From Chthoniobacter flavus (GTDB taxonomy: Bacteria > Verrucomicrobiota > Verrucomicrobiia > Chthoniobacterales > Chthoniobacteraceae), in contig CAMAUX010000029.1 of the NCBI GenBank assembly GCA_945861435.1, positions 1 through 64,000 on the forward strand: a stretch of DNA of 64,000 nucleotides, written 5' to 3'. The notes below the pieces were generated by a model. It was not told where the DNA came from. It saw nothing but the letters and a program-made list of their open reading frames with translations, and searched no databases. Positions 27,682 through 36,959 of this stretch are shown piece by piece; positions within the stretch are counted from its first letter, which is position 1, and the number at the start of each line of letters is the position of its first letter. A program made the position numbers and the translations under genes.

Positions 27682-29256
27682 ATGGCCGAAACCTTCTTCA
27701 TCACCACGGCGATCGACTACACCAACGGCGCGCCGCACATCGGCCATGCCTACGAAAAGGTGCTGGCCGACGTCCTCGCTCGCTACCACAGACTCACGGG
27801 CGAGGAGGTCTTCTTCCTCACCGGTGTCGACCAGCACGGCCAGAAGGTCCAGCAGAGCGCAGAAAAGCAGGCTGTCGCGCCCCAGACCTTCGTCGACGGC
27901 GTCACTGAAAAATTCGTCGCACTCTGGGAAAAGCTCGGCGTCCAGTATGACCGCTGGGCCGCCACCACCAATCCCCTCCACAAGGAGTGCGTCCGCAACA
28001 TTCTGCAGCGCTTGATGGACGAAGGCCATCTCTACAAAGCCACGCGCGCAGGCCACTACAGCGTCCGTCAGGAGCAGTTTCTCACTGACAAGGAGCGCGG
28101 CGAAGACGGCCAGTTCGGCCCCGAATGGGGGGAGGTCGTCTTCCTTGAGGAGGAAAATTACCTCTTCCGCCTCGCAGAACACCGCGACTGGCTGCTCAAC
28201 CTCCTCGACCAGCGGCCCCACCTCATCCAGCCGGACTTCCGCCGCGCAGAACTACGCAACGCCGTCGAAAAGCTCAGCGGCGACCTCACCATCTCACGCC
28301 CCAAGTCCCGCCTCACCTGGGGCATCGAATTCCCCTTCGACGCCGACTTCGTCACCTACGTCTGGTTCGACGCATTGGTGAACTACATCAGCTTCGCACC
28401 CGGCTATAACCCGGCTCCTCAGGCGCAACTCAGCGAGTTTGAACGCTGGTGGCCCGCCCTCCACGTCATCGGCAAGGACATCCTCATCCCCGCCCACGGC
28501 GTCTACTGGCTCATCATGCTCAAGGCTCTCGGGTTCCCAGACGCCGCGATGCCCACCCTCCTCGTCCACGGCTGGTGGAATATCGCAGGCGCCAAGATGA
28601 GCAAGAGCCTCGGCAACAGCGTCGATCCCAGCATCCTCGCCGACCAGTACGGATCCGAAGCCCTGCGCTACTACCTCATGAGCGACATCGCCACCGGCCG
28701 CGATGCCGACTTCAACGAGGAACGCCTCATCCAGCGCTTCAATGCAGACCTCGCCAACAGCCTCGGCAACTTGCTCAACCGCTCGCTCAACATGGCCCAC
28801 AAGTACCGTCACGGCGCACTCCGGGCCACCACCTCCACCGAGCTCCTCACCCTCACCCGCGACGCACTCTCCATCGACCGCGTCGCCCCCGAGTACCGCG
28901 CACACTTCGACCAGCACGCCGTCCACGCCGCACTCGAACGCGTGTTCGCCCTCGTCACCGCCTGCAACCAGTTCATCGACACCCAGAAGCCATGGACCGT
29001 CGCCAAGCACCCGGAACTCGCAGACCGCCTCGACGCCATCCTCTACCTCCTCGCTGAAGCCCTCCGCATCAGCGCCATCCTCCTCTCCCCCGTCCTCCCT
29101 TCTGCCGCGCGCGGCATCTTCGACCAGCTCGGCCTCCAAGGCCCCCTGCGCATCGAGGACGCACACTGGGGCGTACTCCCCGACGGCCACACACTCAGCC
29201 GCCCCGTCCCGCTCTTCCCTCGCATCGAACCTCAGGAACCCACCACCAAGGCCTGA
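27682..29256 (+). CDS. metG: Methionyl-tRNA synthetase
   Basis: This 524-residue class I synthetase charges tRNA-Met. The HIGH motif is at His19-Ile-Gly-His22 and the KMSKS motif at 305-309. The anticodon-binding helical domain follows (DFNEERLIQRFNADLANSLGNLLNR), and the C-terminus ends without the dimerisation/tRNA-binding domain seen in longer forms. In the connective region, where many MetRS carry zinc-binding cysteines, this one reads GHYSVRQEQFLTDKERGEDG with no cysteine. A zinc-free knuckle is therefore likely. The start at 27682 fits the family N-terminus; an upstream in-frame ATG at 27643 overlaps the TPR gene. Confidence 0.96.
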   Translation: MAETFFITTAIDYTNGAPHIGHAYEKVLADVLARYHRLTGEEVFFLTGVDQHGQKVQQSAEKQAVAPQTFVDGVTEKFVALWEKLGVQYDRWAATTNPLHKECVRNILQRLMDEGHLYKATRAGHYSVRQEQFLTDKERGEDGQFGPEWGEVVFLEEENYLFRLAEHRDWLLNLLDQRPHLIQPDFRRAELRNAVEKLSGDLTISRPKSRLTWGIEFPFDADFVTYVWFDALVNYISFAPGYNPAPQAQLSEFERWWPALHVIGKDILIPAHGVYWLIMLKALGFPDAAMPTLLVHGWWNIAGAKMSKSLGNSVDPSILADQYGSEALRYYLMSDIATGRDADFNEERLIQRFNADLANSLGNLLNRSLNMAHKYRHGALRATTSTELLTLTRDALSIDRVAPEYRAHFDQHAVHAALERVFALVTACNQFIDTQKPWTVAKHPELADRLDAILYLLAEALRISAILLSPVLPSAARGIFDQLGLQGPLRIEDAHWGVLPDGHTLSRPVPLFPRIEPQEPTTKA

Positions 29257-29266
29257 ACGGCCCCGA

Positions 29267-30232
29267 TCACGCGGAGCGATGCGGCTCCGTAAACCTGCGG
29301 TGCTTCTCCACTCCGGCCTCCAGCCGCTCCCTCAGTCTGCCAAGCGGATCGGACGGACCCGCGACGGCTGCTGCACAACACAGCCGCCACATCGCCTCGA
29401 CATCACTCACCGCCACGTACTCGGGTTCGATCCGGTCCGCCTCGCCACAGTTGTGATAGTTGCCCAGCGCAACGCACAGCGCAGCCGTCGTGTATCCATA
29501 AAGCTGGTAGGCGCTCGCCTCGCATGTGCCACCACTCATCAACGCCCGCTGGAATGTGATTCCCTCCCGCTGCGCGCACTCCACCAGCGCCGCCGTGCTC
29601 TCCGAATCGAAAATGGAAGTCCGGTCCCCCACCCGCACAATCACCCCGGCCCCCATCGTGCAGGCACCACCCCGCTCCGAACTGGTTTCCAGAGAGACAA
29701 AGCGCACCGCTTTGGGAATACGCCCCGACCTCGCCAGCTCGATGGCCCCCACAAACCCGACCTCCTCAGCCCTGGTGAACACCCCGTACACACTCGCCTG
29801 GGCGCCCGTGCGCTCCAACTCCTGCATCATCCCCACGATCACCGCGCACCCGATCAAGTCGTCGCACGCCCGCGAATACACGCGCCCGTCGCGCAATTCA
29901 CACGCCGGCAGCGCCCACATCGCAAACTCCCCGAACTCCTCCACAGCAGGACCCGCCGCACGATAACTCTCCGGCACACCACCCAAGAAAACCCGCTCAC
30001 CGCCACCAGGATCATTCACGTACCCTGGATGGTCCATGTGGGCCGCAAACGCCCACCGCGCCCTGAGCCGCCCCCGCTTGTAATGCGCGATCAAGTTGCC
30101 GAAGTCATCCTGCACCAGCTCCACATGCGGCAACCCCTCGAGTTCACGCCGGACCTGGGCACGCACCGCCTCCTCGTGAAACGGGGCGGTGGGCTGCGCA
30201 AGCAATCGCTGAACAACTTGGGTGAGAGACAT
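29267..30232 (-). CDS. M42/M20-type metallo-aminopeptidase
   Basis: This 321-residue protein shows co-catalytic metallopeptidase motifs: AAHMDHPG, ACDDLIGCAVIVG with the bridging Asp, FTRAEEVGFVGA with the catalytic Glu pair, and LGNYHN near the end. Together these fit the M42 glutamyl-aminopeptidase family with two zinc or cobalt ions. It would trim peptides in the cytoplasm; no signal peptide is seen. The Met at 30232 starts the first family-like helix. It is convergent with metG (10 bp apart) and divergent from the acyltransferase gene. Confidence 0.85.
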   Translation of the reverse strand: MSLTQVVQRLLAQPTAPFHEEAVRAQVRRELEGLPHVELVQDDFGNLIAHYKRGRLRARWAFAAHMDHPGYVNDPGGGERVFLGGVPESYRAAGPAVEEFGEFAMWALPACELRDGRVYSRACDDLIGCAVIVGMMQELERTGAQASVYGVFTRAEEVGFVGAIELARSGRIPKAVRFVSLETSSERGGACTMGAGVIVRVGDRTSIFDSESTAALVECAQREGITFQRALMSGGTCEASAYQLYGYTTAALCVALGNYHNCGEADRIEPEYVAVSDVEAMWRLCCAAAVAGPSDPLGRLRERLEAGVEKHRRFTEPHRSA

Positions 30233-30302
30233 CGCGAAGCGGTATCCTACAAAGCCGTAGCTTTCGGGCAAGCGACGGTGGAATACTCCCCCCTCTCGCG
30301 CT

Positions 30303-31286
30303 ATGCGCCTTTGGAAAAAAATCCGTCACCACTTTGAATCCCTAGCCTGCAGGACGCTCGCACGCAGCATCCCCATGCTCTCCCGCCAGCGGTGCATCAG
30401 CCTCGCCCACCTTCTCGGCACCCTCGCATTCCACATCGACCGCCGGGGCCGCAAAGTCGCGATCGACAATATCGCATGCGCTTTCGGGGACAGGCACTCC
30501 CCCGGGGAACGCATCCGCATCGCGCATGCATCCTACCGCAACTTCGCGCGCACCATGCTCGACCTGTTCTGGGCGCGCAGGCTCACCACGGAAAACTTCA
30601 GCGACTGGATCCGCCTCGAAGGCTTCGACGAACTGCGATCGACCCTCTCCCAAACCAACCGTTCCTGCGTGCTCATGTGCGTGCATCAGGGCAACTGGGA
30701 ATGGGCCAACCTCGGCACGGGCTTCTTCGGCGTCCACACCCTCACCCTCGCCGAGAATTTCAAAAACCCGAGCCTCACGAGTGTTTTCTCCACCGCCAGG
30801 GAACATTCCGGCATGAAGATCATCGCGCAGGAAAACTCGATGCTCAGGATGCTGCGGGCGGCCCTGCGCGGACAGGCACTCGGCATGCTCGTCGACCTCA
30901 CCCTGCCACCCACCCAAGCCGCCACCATCATCGAGGCCTTCGGCATGGAAATTTGCGTGCCCATCCTCCATGCCGTCCTCGCCCAACGCGCAAACACCGC
31001 CCTCGTCCCGGTACTCACCGAACCCCTTCCCAACGGCCAGTGCAGGGTCAAAGCTCTCGCTCCCGTCAGCTTTCCATCGGACGCCAGCCCGCGGGAAATC
31101 GCCCAGCGCTGCTGGAATCAATTCGAGCCGTTTCTCCATGCCAGACCCGAGCTCTACCTTTGGGCCTACAAACATTTCCGCTACAGGCCCCGCGACACCG
31201 CGCGCAGGTTTCCCGCGTACTCGAATGAATCCATCCTCTTCGAGCACCTCAGAGCCTCCTCCGTGGAACAGCACCCGACCCGTTGA
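30303..31286 (+). CDS. Lipid A biosynthesis (LpxL/HtrB-like) acyltransferase
   Basis: This 327-residue inner-membrane-associated protein contains the catalytic His128-x4-Glu133 motif (HQGNWEW) and matches the LpxL family in length and layout. It has a basic amphipathic N-terminus, the AIDNI..AFGD region, and a C-terminal RPELYLWAYKHFRYRP that parallels the family's P..Y.W.H.R.K.RP. It should add a secondary acyl chain to lipid A or a related lipid, which implies an outer membrane with lipopolysaccharide-like lipids. Its stop overlaps or nearly abuts the next small gene. Confidence 0.87.
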   Translation: MRLWKKIRHHFESLACRTLARSIPMLSRQRCISLAHLLGTLAFHIDRRGRKVAIDNIACAFGDRHSPGERIRIAHASYRNFARTMLDLFWARRLTTENFSDWIRLEGFDELRSTLSQTNRSCVLMCVHQGNWEWANLGTGFFGVHTLTLAENFKNPSLTSVFSTAREHSGMKIIAQENSMLRMLRAALRGQALGMLVDLTLPPTQAATIIEAFGMEICVPILHAVLAQRANTALVPVLTEPLPNGQCRVKALAPVSFPSDASPREIAQRCWNQFEPFLHARPELYLWAYKHFRYRPRDTARRFPAYSNESILFEHLRASSVEQHPTR

Positions 31287-31318
31287 CTTTCTCCGGCCAA
31301 CGGTATCCCATCCCCGCC

Positions 31319-31654
31319 GTGCGCCCCACCGCCCTCCTCTGGCTGAACGCCGCCCTCATGACCCTGCTCTGCTCAGGCTGCGTAGAGGACCATTACGGAG
31401 CGCCGCGACACTACGGCAGGAGGCTACCGGTCTATTACGGCAGCCCCGCCGTCGAGACCGTCTACTACCAACCAACCACCTCTTACCGCCGCAGCTACCG
31501 CGAGACGCCCCCGCCGATCTACTCACACGGCTACACCACCCACCAGCGCCCCTACTGCCCACCCCCTCCCACCCAAGTCCGCCTTCAATACACTTCGGAC
31601 GACTCCAAATACAGAGGCGACGACAACAAGAAGAAAAGAAAGCACCAGCACTAA
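31319..31654 (+). CDS. Small Tyr-rich secreted protein, possible lipoprotein
   Basis: This protein of about 111 residues (GTG start at 31319, or TTG at 31283 overlapping the acyltransferase stop) has a hydrophobic signal ending in LLCSGC. It could be a lipobox, although Cys at the -3 position is atypical. The mature part is rich in Tyr, Pro and Arg (YYGSPAVETVYYQPTTSYRRSYRE) and ends in a Lys/His tail. No known domain. It sits between the acyltransferase and the L,D-transpeptidase genes, so an envelope role is inferred from position only. Confidence 0.55.
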   Translation: MRPTALLWLNAALMTLLCSGCVEDHYGAPRHYGRRLPVYYGSPAVETVYYQPTTSYRRSYRETPPPIYSHGYTTHQRPYCPPPPTQVRLQYTSDDSKYRGDDNKKKRKHQH

Positions 31655-31689
31655 TCCCCACTCTCCTTCACCCACCCTCCCACACCACT

Positions 31690-32283
31690 ATGAAACGCAT
31701 CCTCCTGCTCATCGGTTGCGCCGCTCTGCTCGGCGCCTGCGCCACGGCCCCCAAGACCGGCTCCAAGACCTCCTACAAAGTCACGGCCTACAAACCCAAG
31801 GACCCCGCCAGCGTCCGCATCAAGGTCTCCACAAGCACCCAAAACATCTACGTCATGGAAGGCGACCGCCTGCTCATGGCCGTCCAAGGCTGCGTCGGCG
31901 CCAACAACGCCACACCCCTCGGCAACTTCTCCATTCTCGATAAAATCAAAAAGAAACGCCGCATCAGCAATCCGGACGCAGGATATCCTATGGCATACTG
32001 GTGCGAGTTCCAGTCCGCCTACGGTTTCCACGAGGGCTTCGTCCATCCCGCTCCCCGCACCCATGGGTGCATCCGCCTGCACCGCGAAGCCGCCGCACGC
32101 CTCTACGAACTCGTGCGCGTCGGAACCCCCGTCAACATCGCGCGCTCCCAACCCGAAGACGCTAAGTACGGCGCCTCCGTCCGCAAACTCGACGAAAGCC
32201 AGCTGCCCGACCCCCCTCGCGAACTGCTCCTTTCCGAACGCTGGTTCCAAGACCCGGCAGGCCCGCTCCTCCAGGAGCAATAG
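31690..32283 (+). CDS. L,D-transpeptidase (YkuD-family) lipoprotein
   Basis: This 197-residue protein has a lipoprotein signal (MKRILLLIGCAALLGAC, lipobox LGAC). A YkuD catalytic domain follows with the motif His125-Gly-Cys127-Ile-Arg129 inside HPAPRTHGCIRLH. Cys127 would attack the peptidoglycan stem peptide to make 3-3 crosslinks or attach a protein to the wall. The substrate loop NNATPLGNFSI precedes it. It lies 35 bp after the small Tyr-rich gene and 69 bp before ispH, all on the same strand. Confidence 0.9.
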   Translation: MKRILLLIGCAALLGACATAPKTGSKTSYKVTAYKPKDPASVRIKVSTSTQNIYVMEGDRLLMAVQGCVGANNATPLGNFSILDKIKKKRRISNPDAGYPMAYWCEFQSAYGFHEGFVHPAPRTHGCIRLHREAAARLYELVRVGTPVNIARSQPEDAKYGASVRKLDESQLPDPPRELLLSERWFQDPAGPLLQEQ

Positions 32284-32352
32284 CCGCCCTCGGGAACCCC
32301 GCCGCACCGCCGTTCCCCCGCCCACTCGCGCTCCGCGCATGACTGCATCCTC

Positions 32353-33579
32353 ATGACCACACAGGCGACGCCTTCTCCCCGCATCAATCTCCGCACCCCG
32401 GATGTGATGTCGGCCGTTCAGGCACAGGTCGAAAGCCACTACCGAAGCGAAGTTGTCGAAAAACTCCGTCTCAGCGGAGGCACTCTCCGACGCGGCGGCC
32501 TCACCGTCCGACTCGCGAAGGAGTTCGGCTTCTGCTACGGAGTGGAACGGGCGATCGACCTCGCCTATGCGGCAGCGCGGGTCTTCCAAGGGCGCAGGCT
32601 CTTCATCCTCGGCGAGATCATCCACAATCCGGAGGTCAACGAGCAGATCAGCGCGCTCGGCATCCGCAACCTCATTGGCGACCACAGGCAGGCAGCCGTC
32701 GAAGACCTCACCGCTGCGGACGTCGTGATCGTCCCCGCCTTCGGCACGGATGTGCAGACGCTCGCAACCGTCCGCACAAAGGGCTGCCAGATTGTCGACA
32801 CCACCTGCGGCGATGTGATGAGCGTATGGAAACGCGTCAGACAGAATGCCTCCGACGAGGTCACATCCATCATCCACGGCAAGGCCGAGCACGAAGAGAC
32901 CAAGGCCACCGCCAGCCGCGCCATCCTCGATGGAAAGGGGCACTACCTCATTGTCCTCACACTCGCCGACACCGACTACGTCTGCGACTACCTCCGCAGA
33001 GGCGGCAGCCGCGAGGAATTCCTCGCACGCTTTCAGGGCGCACACAGCCCCGGCTTCGATCCGGAAAAGCACCTCGCCCGCATCGGCGTCGCCAACCAGA
33101 CCACGATGATGCGCGGCGAAACCGAGGAGGTCCAGCGACGCCTCCAAGCCGCCATCACCGACCGCGACCACGCTGCCGAAACCGCCAACACCGGCAACTT
33201 CCGCTTCTTCGACACCATCTGCGGCGCCACCCAGGAACGCCAGGACGCCCTGCGCGACATGCTTCAGGAGAACCTCGACCTCCTCCTCGTCGTTGGCGGC
33301 TACAACAGCTCCAACACCTCGCACCTCGCAGAAATGGGCGAGGCTAAGCTTCCCACCTACTTCATCCGAAACGGCTCCCGCCTCGAATCCTGCGACCGCA
33401 TCGTCCACTTCGACCTCCACGCAAAGCAGGAGATCGCCTCCGCCTCATGGCTCAAGCCCGCCCCTCTCACGGTGGGCATCACCGCCGGAGCGAGTTGCCC
33501 GAACAACCTCATCGAGGAAGTCATCCTCCGCCTCTTCCACCTCCACGGCATCGGCCGGGAGCAGATCCTCGCAAGCTAA
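32353..33579 (+). CDS. ispH: 4-Hydroxy-3-methylbut-2-enyl diphosphate reductase
   Basis: This 408-residue Fe-S enzyme makes IPP and DMAPP in the last step of the MEP isoprenoid pathway. Three cysteines for the cluster are at Cys61 (FGFCYGVERA), Cys152 (DTTCGDV) and Cys382 (GASCPNN). The substrate-binding IHNPEVN and IIHGKAEHEET histidines are also present. It belongs to the long form (about 400 residues) known from cyanobacteria, Chlamydiae relatives and plants rather than the 316-residue E. coli type. The stop overlaps by 4 bp the end of the convergent glycosyltransferase-like gene. Confidence 0.95.
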   Translation: MTTQATPSPRINLRTPDVMSAVQAQVESHYRSEVVEKLRLSGGTLRRGGLTVRLAKEFGFCYGVERAIDLAYAAARVFQGRRLFILGEIIHNPEVNEQISALGIRNLIGDHRQAAVEDLTAADVVIVPAFGTDVQTLATVRTKGCQIVDTTCGDVMSVWKRVRQNASDEVTSIIHGKAEHEETKATASRAILDGKGHYLIVLTLADTDYVCDYLRRGGSREEFLARFQGAHSPGFDPEKHLARIGVANQTTMMRGETEEVQRRLQAAITDRDHAAETANTGNFRFFDTICGATQERQDALRDMLQENLDLLLVVGGYNSSNTSHLAEMGEAKLPTYFIRNGSRLESCDRIVHFDLHAKQEIASASWLKPAPLTVGITAGASCPNNLIEEVILRLFHLHGIGREQILAS

Positions 33580-34592
33580 CTCCTCCCCACGCGCCGCAGG
33601 AAATCCCCCAGCCTGCGCCGGACCGCCTCGTAGCCAAGCTGCCCGCGAGCCCGCTCCATTGCACGGTCCACCATCTCCATCGAGTCGTAGGGATGCTCGA
33701 GAAAGCGCGCCGCCATGTCAGAAAGCTGCTCGAACGTGCGCCCGTGTCCGCACCATTCCCCAAACGCGATCCTCTCCACCGCCCCGTCGCCACCGATACA
33801 CGGCACCCGGCATAGCAGCGCATCGCCAGCCACCTGCCCCGGCACCGCGCTGGCGTCGAGTTGGAACACCAGCTTGTGCTTGGCCATGATGCGCAGATAA
33901 GCCGGATACGGCCGCCTGCCCTCCACCACGCGCAGCAACCCCTCAGGATACTCAAGACCAGCGAGCCTCCGTCGGCCGCTCCACCCATCCACATTGAACA
34001 CCGTCACTGGCTCGTACATCGCCTCCGCCAGCGGCCGCAGCATCAGCAGCGCGGCAAGATGATTGCGCGATGGCACGTCCCATTCCCGCGTCCCCAGCAA
34101 AATCCCGGACCGCTCTTCCAAAGGCACCGAAAAATTCCAGCGCTCATCCTCCAGAGGGTAAGGCGTCGGGATCATCTCCACACTCCGCGCACCCAGCGCG
34201 TGCAGCCACTGCACCGCGTCCGACGTTGCCGCCAGCGCTCCATCCGCGCGCCTGCAGATCTCGCGCACCAGCTTCAGCCTCGAGGAACTGTCCATCAGCG
34301 ACGCAATCTGCGCAGCCCCAGTCTCCTTGAAACTCACCAACACCGTTTTCCCGGCCCGCCTCAACTCGATCAGCGCCTGTCGCGCTGCCTTCAGGTCCCG
34401 CCGGATCAGCACCAACACATTCCCCGTGTCCGAAGGAATCCGGTCATCCCTCCGATGAAAGCTCCCGCCGGTGCATGCCGCGAACCCGTGGAAGTTCACC
34501 GGTGCGTGGTCCTTCTCCGAAGGTGCGCCGGCAAAGTCGGGAAAGGCCAGTTCAGGATCGTTGCCACCGGGATTGAGCACTGCGAGTTTCAT
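33576..34592 (-). CDS. GT-B-like glycosyltransferase
   Basis: This 338-residue cytoplasmic protein lacks a signal peptide. Its layout suggests a GT-B glycosyltransferase: an N-terminal half with VLVLIRRDLKAARQALIELRRAGKTVLVSFKET and ADGALAATSDAVQWLHALGA. The C-terminal half carries a nucleotide-binding pattern (RRPYPAYLRIMAKHKLVFQLDASAVPGQVAGDALLCRVPCIGGDGAVER), similar to the E-x7-G-like site of family 1/4 enzymes. The first Rossmann half is degenerate, so donor and acceptor cannot be predicted. It stands 58 bp downstream of the NlpC/P60-like gene. Confidence 0.6.
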   Translation of the reverse strand: MKLAVLNPGGNDPELAFPDFAGAPSEKDHAPVNFHGFAACTGGSFHRRDDRIPSDTGNVLVLIRRDLKAARQALIELRRAGKTVLVSFKETGAAQIASLMDSSSRLKLVREICRRADGALAATSDAVQWLHALGARSVEMIPTPYPLEDERWNFSVPLEERSGILLGTREWDVPSRNHLAALLMLRPLAEAMYEPVTVFNVDGWSGRRRLAGLEYPEGLLRVVEGRRPYPAYLRIMAKHKLVFQLDASAVPGQVAGDALLCRVPCIGGDGAVERIAFGEWCGHGRTFEQLSDMAARFLEHPYDSMEMVDRAMERARGQLGYEAVRRRLGDFLRRVGRS

Positions 34593-34650
34593 CGCTGCAC
34601 ACTATGGGGCCCTCCCCCCGGGCCCCGGCAACCGCAGAAATTCCCCCGCC

Positions 34651-35919
34651 TCAACTCCCTGATGCGACAGGCTCCAAATCCACCTTCCGCCGATAGGCCT
34701 GCACCGTCCCGTCCCTGTCTGAGAAGTACACCTGCTTCAGATCGCTGATGCGCACAAGGATCCACGGGGTCAGCAGGTTGTCGCCGTTCTTTGTGAACAC
34801 AAGGTCGTCCGCCAGATAGACGCAGGAATGCAGCGCACCACCAGTCTGCGCCTCCACAAACATCAACACATCGCCGAAACGCCACGCCCCCTCCACCCGC
34901 ACATAGCTCTCCAGCACCTTGCTCGTGGCCATCCGCGTGTCCCGGTAAAGATCCTGCGGCACCGCACTGAAAAAGTTCAGCGACGTCCAGTGGCAGTCCG
35001 GCAGACGCCCACCCGCCGCAGTGCCCAGCGTCGGAAAGCTGTAGAGCAGCTTGCGCCCACCCGCCGGCATCAGGTGTGACACATCCAACTCCACCGCCTC
35101 CGACTCCAAAAACGAGTCCAGCAGCGGCAGCGATTCCCTGAAATGAAACTGGTTGCTCCAATACTCCCGCAACGCCGCATGGTCCGCACCCGCGTCCACA
35201 CGCAAACGCGCAATCAGCGCACGCGTCCGCGAGCACAGCCTGAAAAGCTGCCGCGCCTCCGAATCCGACTCCGCATACCCCAGCAGCGCCGACACATCAC
35301 TGAAGGCCAACCCATCCCCCCTCGGATAACACAGCCGACGGATCTTCTCCTCCAACTCCGGACGCACACCGCTGTTGCGAAACCACTCCCCCACATCTCC
35401 CGAGGAAATGAACACAGGATCTTTATGATAAGTATTCCGCTCCGACTTCGCCAACTCCCGGTAGATCACCGCGCGCTCCTCCGGCGTGATCGACTCCAAC
35501 TCCGCCACCGGAACAGAAACAACCAGCGCCCCTTCGTCAGCACGCATGTTCTCCGGTGCACCAAGCTTCGCCACCGCCTCACCACCGAGCCCTGCCTTCA
35601 CCAGCAGCGCCCGGAAACCCACCTCGCTGAACCCCTCCAACACCCAATACGTCGCCGTGTTCGGCATCGGGAACTGCTCGAGCAACTCGGCTGGGGCCTC
35701 AAGGTAAACCGACGAACACACCACCCGCCCCCACGGCCCCGGATTCAACACGACCTCCCCCTCGTGAAGCCCCCCCTCACGCCCACTCGAACGGGCGCCA
35801 TTCACCCCACCCAGCAACCTTAGTCCGAATAATGCACAGAGGCCGCCAGCCAGCAGCACGATGAACACAATGTTCATCATCCTTCTTCGCCAAAGCACTC
35901 TGGAAGCGGTACTTACCAT
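34651..35919 (-). CDS. Membrane-anchored protein with an NlpC/P60-like C-terminal region
   Basis: This protein of about 422 residues has one N-terminal membrane helix (NIVFIVLLAGGLCALFGL) after a basic segment. The C-terminal third resembles the NlpC/P60 papain-like order: a Cys in PDCHWTSLNFF, then FGDVLMFVE, then a His in LHSCVYLADDLVF. That layout fits GD.V.F....H..VYL of peptidoglycan endopeptidases. The assignment is by pattern only. The middle (SERNTYHKDP...DVSALLGYAESDSEARQLF) matches nothing I recognise. Start could be 35919 or ATGATG at 35880/35877, the latter preceded by GAAGAAGG. It is probably in one unit with the repeat protein upstream. Confidence 0.6.
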   Translation of the reverse strand: MVSTASRVLWRRRMMNIVFIVLLAGGLCALFGLRLLGGVNGARSSGREGGLHEGEVVLNPGPWGRVVCSSVYLEAPAELLEQFPMPNTATYWVLEGFSEVGFRALLVKAGLGGEAVAKLGAPENMRADEGALVVSVPVAELESITPEERAVIYRELAKSERNTYHKDPVFISSGDVGEWFRNSGVRPELEEKIRRLCYPRGDGLAFSDVSALLGYAESDSEARQLFRLCSRTRALIARLRVDAGADHAALREYWSNQFHFRESLPLLDSFLESEAVELDVSHLMPAGGRKLLYSFPTLGTAAGGRLPDCHWTSLNFFSAVPQDLYRDTRMATSKVLESYVRVEGAWRFGDVLMFVEAQTGGALHSCVYLADDLVFTKNGDNLLTPWILVRISDLKQVYFSDRDGTVQAYRRKVDLEPVASGS

Positions 35920-36001
35920 TAGAAAAAAGCGCGCAGGATAACGCCTCCGCCCCAACTTGCAATGGATACTTACAGGAAAGAAAGCCCGCCAACCCGCACC
36001 A

Positions 36002-36847
36002 TCACCCCCCCCGCCCATTGCGCAGAAACCGTCCAAAAAACCTCCCAATCGGAGATCCACCCGGCCGCGTCCCCCCCCCCGCCGACCTTCCCCTGTCCTC
36101 CCCTCCAACACCCACCGTTCTCTGGGGTGCCGGCCGCGAAGGTCGCTGCGCAGGGATGATCGGCGGTTCCTCGAACGGCGTGGAAACCGTCGGCCGCGGA
36201 GATCGCTGTCCAGGGATGATCGGCGTCGCCTCCAGAGGAGCCGATACCGCCGGCCGCGCAGGCCGCTGCTCGGGGATGACCGGCGGCACATCACGTGGAG
36301 TAGAAACCTGCATCTGAGCCGGCACGATCGGCAGCCCATCATGCGCCAACACGCTGCCACCCGATGCACTCACCATAAGCTGCCCCAGCTTGCGCCCCCC
36401 CTCATCCATGCACGCCACCAACCACACCGGCACCGCCCGCTCGCCGTCCTTGGCGAGGTCGAAGTGCAGGCGCCTCACTGGGACGTCGTTGCACATCGCA
36501 TAGGCCCGCGCGATGCGCGCAACCTTATCGGAATCCACGCGCAGCGTCTCCTGCCCGAGGATCTGCTCAGGCAGCAGCTTCGTCGCAAACTGCGAAATCT
36601 CACGCACCGCACCAATCTCCCCCCCCACCACCGCATACTCACGCACGCCACTCTCCGCAGCCGGATCGTACACGAGCACATACCATCGGTCCGGCTGCAG
36701 CGCTCCGTCGCGCCCCACCACGCGGACCACGCGCGCCGCATCCTGCTTGGGCAGAAGCCGGACCGCCTGAAACGCACTCACCACCTCCTCCGCGAAACAC
36801 GGGGATACCGCCATCCACAAAGAAAGAAGCAGAAGCGCACGTTTCAC
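36002..36847 (-). CDS. Secreted hypothetical with C-terminal Pro-rich 19-residue repeats
   Basis: This 281-residue protein starts with GTG and a signal peptide (MKRALLLLSLWMAVSPCFA). Residues 20-170 form a folded domain (VVSAFQAVRLLPKQDAARVV ... YAMCNDVPVRRLHFDLA) without a recognised family. The remainder is low complexity: three 19-residue repeats of the form PP.IP.QRP.RP.VS.P.E, matched by 57-bp repeats in the DNA, then a Gly/Arg-rich end. Proline-rich repeats suggest spanning or binding the cell wall; this is inference. Confidence 0.65.
   Translation of the reverse strand: MKRALLLLSLWMAVSPCFAEEVVSAFQAVRLLPKQDAARVVRVVGRDGALQPDRWYVLVYDPAAESGVREYAVVGGEIGAVREISQFATKLLPEQILGQETLRVDSDKVARIARAYAMCNDVPVRRLHFDLAKDGERAVPVWLVACMDEGGRKLGQLMVSASGGSVLAHDGLPIVPAQMQVSTPRDVPPVIPEQRPARPAVSAPLEATPIIPGQRSPRPTVSTPFEEPPIIPAQRPSRPAPQRTVGVGGEDRGRSAGGGTRPGGSPIGRFFGRFLRNGRGG
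36120..36300. repeat. 57-bp tandem repeat within the Pro-rich repeat gene
   Basis: Three imperfect units of about 57 bp, each beginning near GGCCGCG..GGTCGCTG and containing GGGATGATCGGCG, run through the 3' part of the gene at 36002-36847. The units preserve frame (57 = 19 codons), so copy number can change without breaking the protein. Confidence 0.7.
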
Positions 36848-36959
36848 TCACCCACCTTCCGACCATGGCACGCCACCACGCCACCTGAGTGGGACATGGG
36901 AACCACGCCCCACCCCGGCAAACTGCCCCCAAGGCGGGAGTCTGGTCTTCCGAACCCGC

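Noticed and set aside
31261-31654. TTG at 31283 as the start of the small Tyr-rich protein
   Set aside because: GTG at 31319 begins the hydrophobic signal more cleanly. TTG stays possible because it overlaps the acyltransferase stop.
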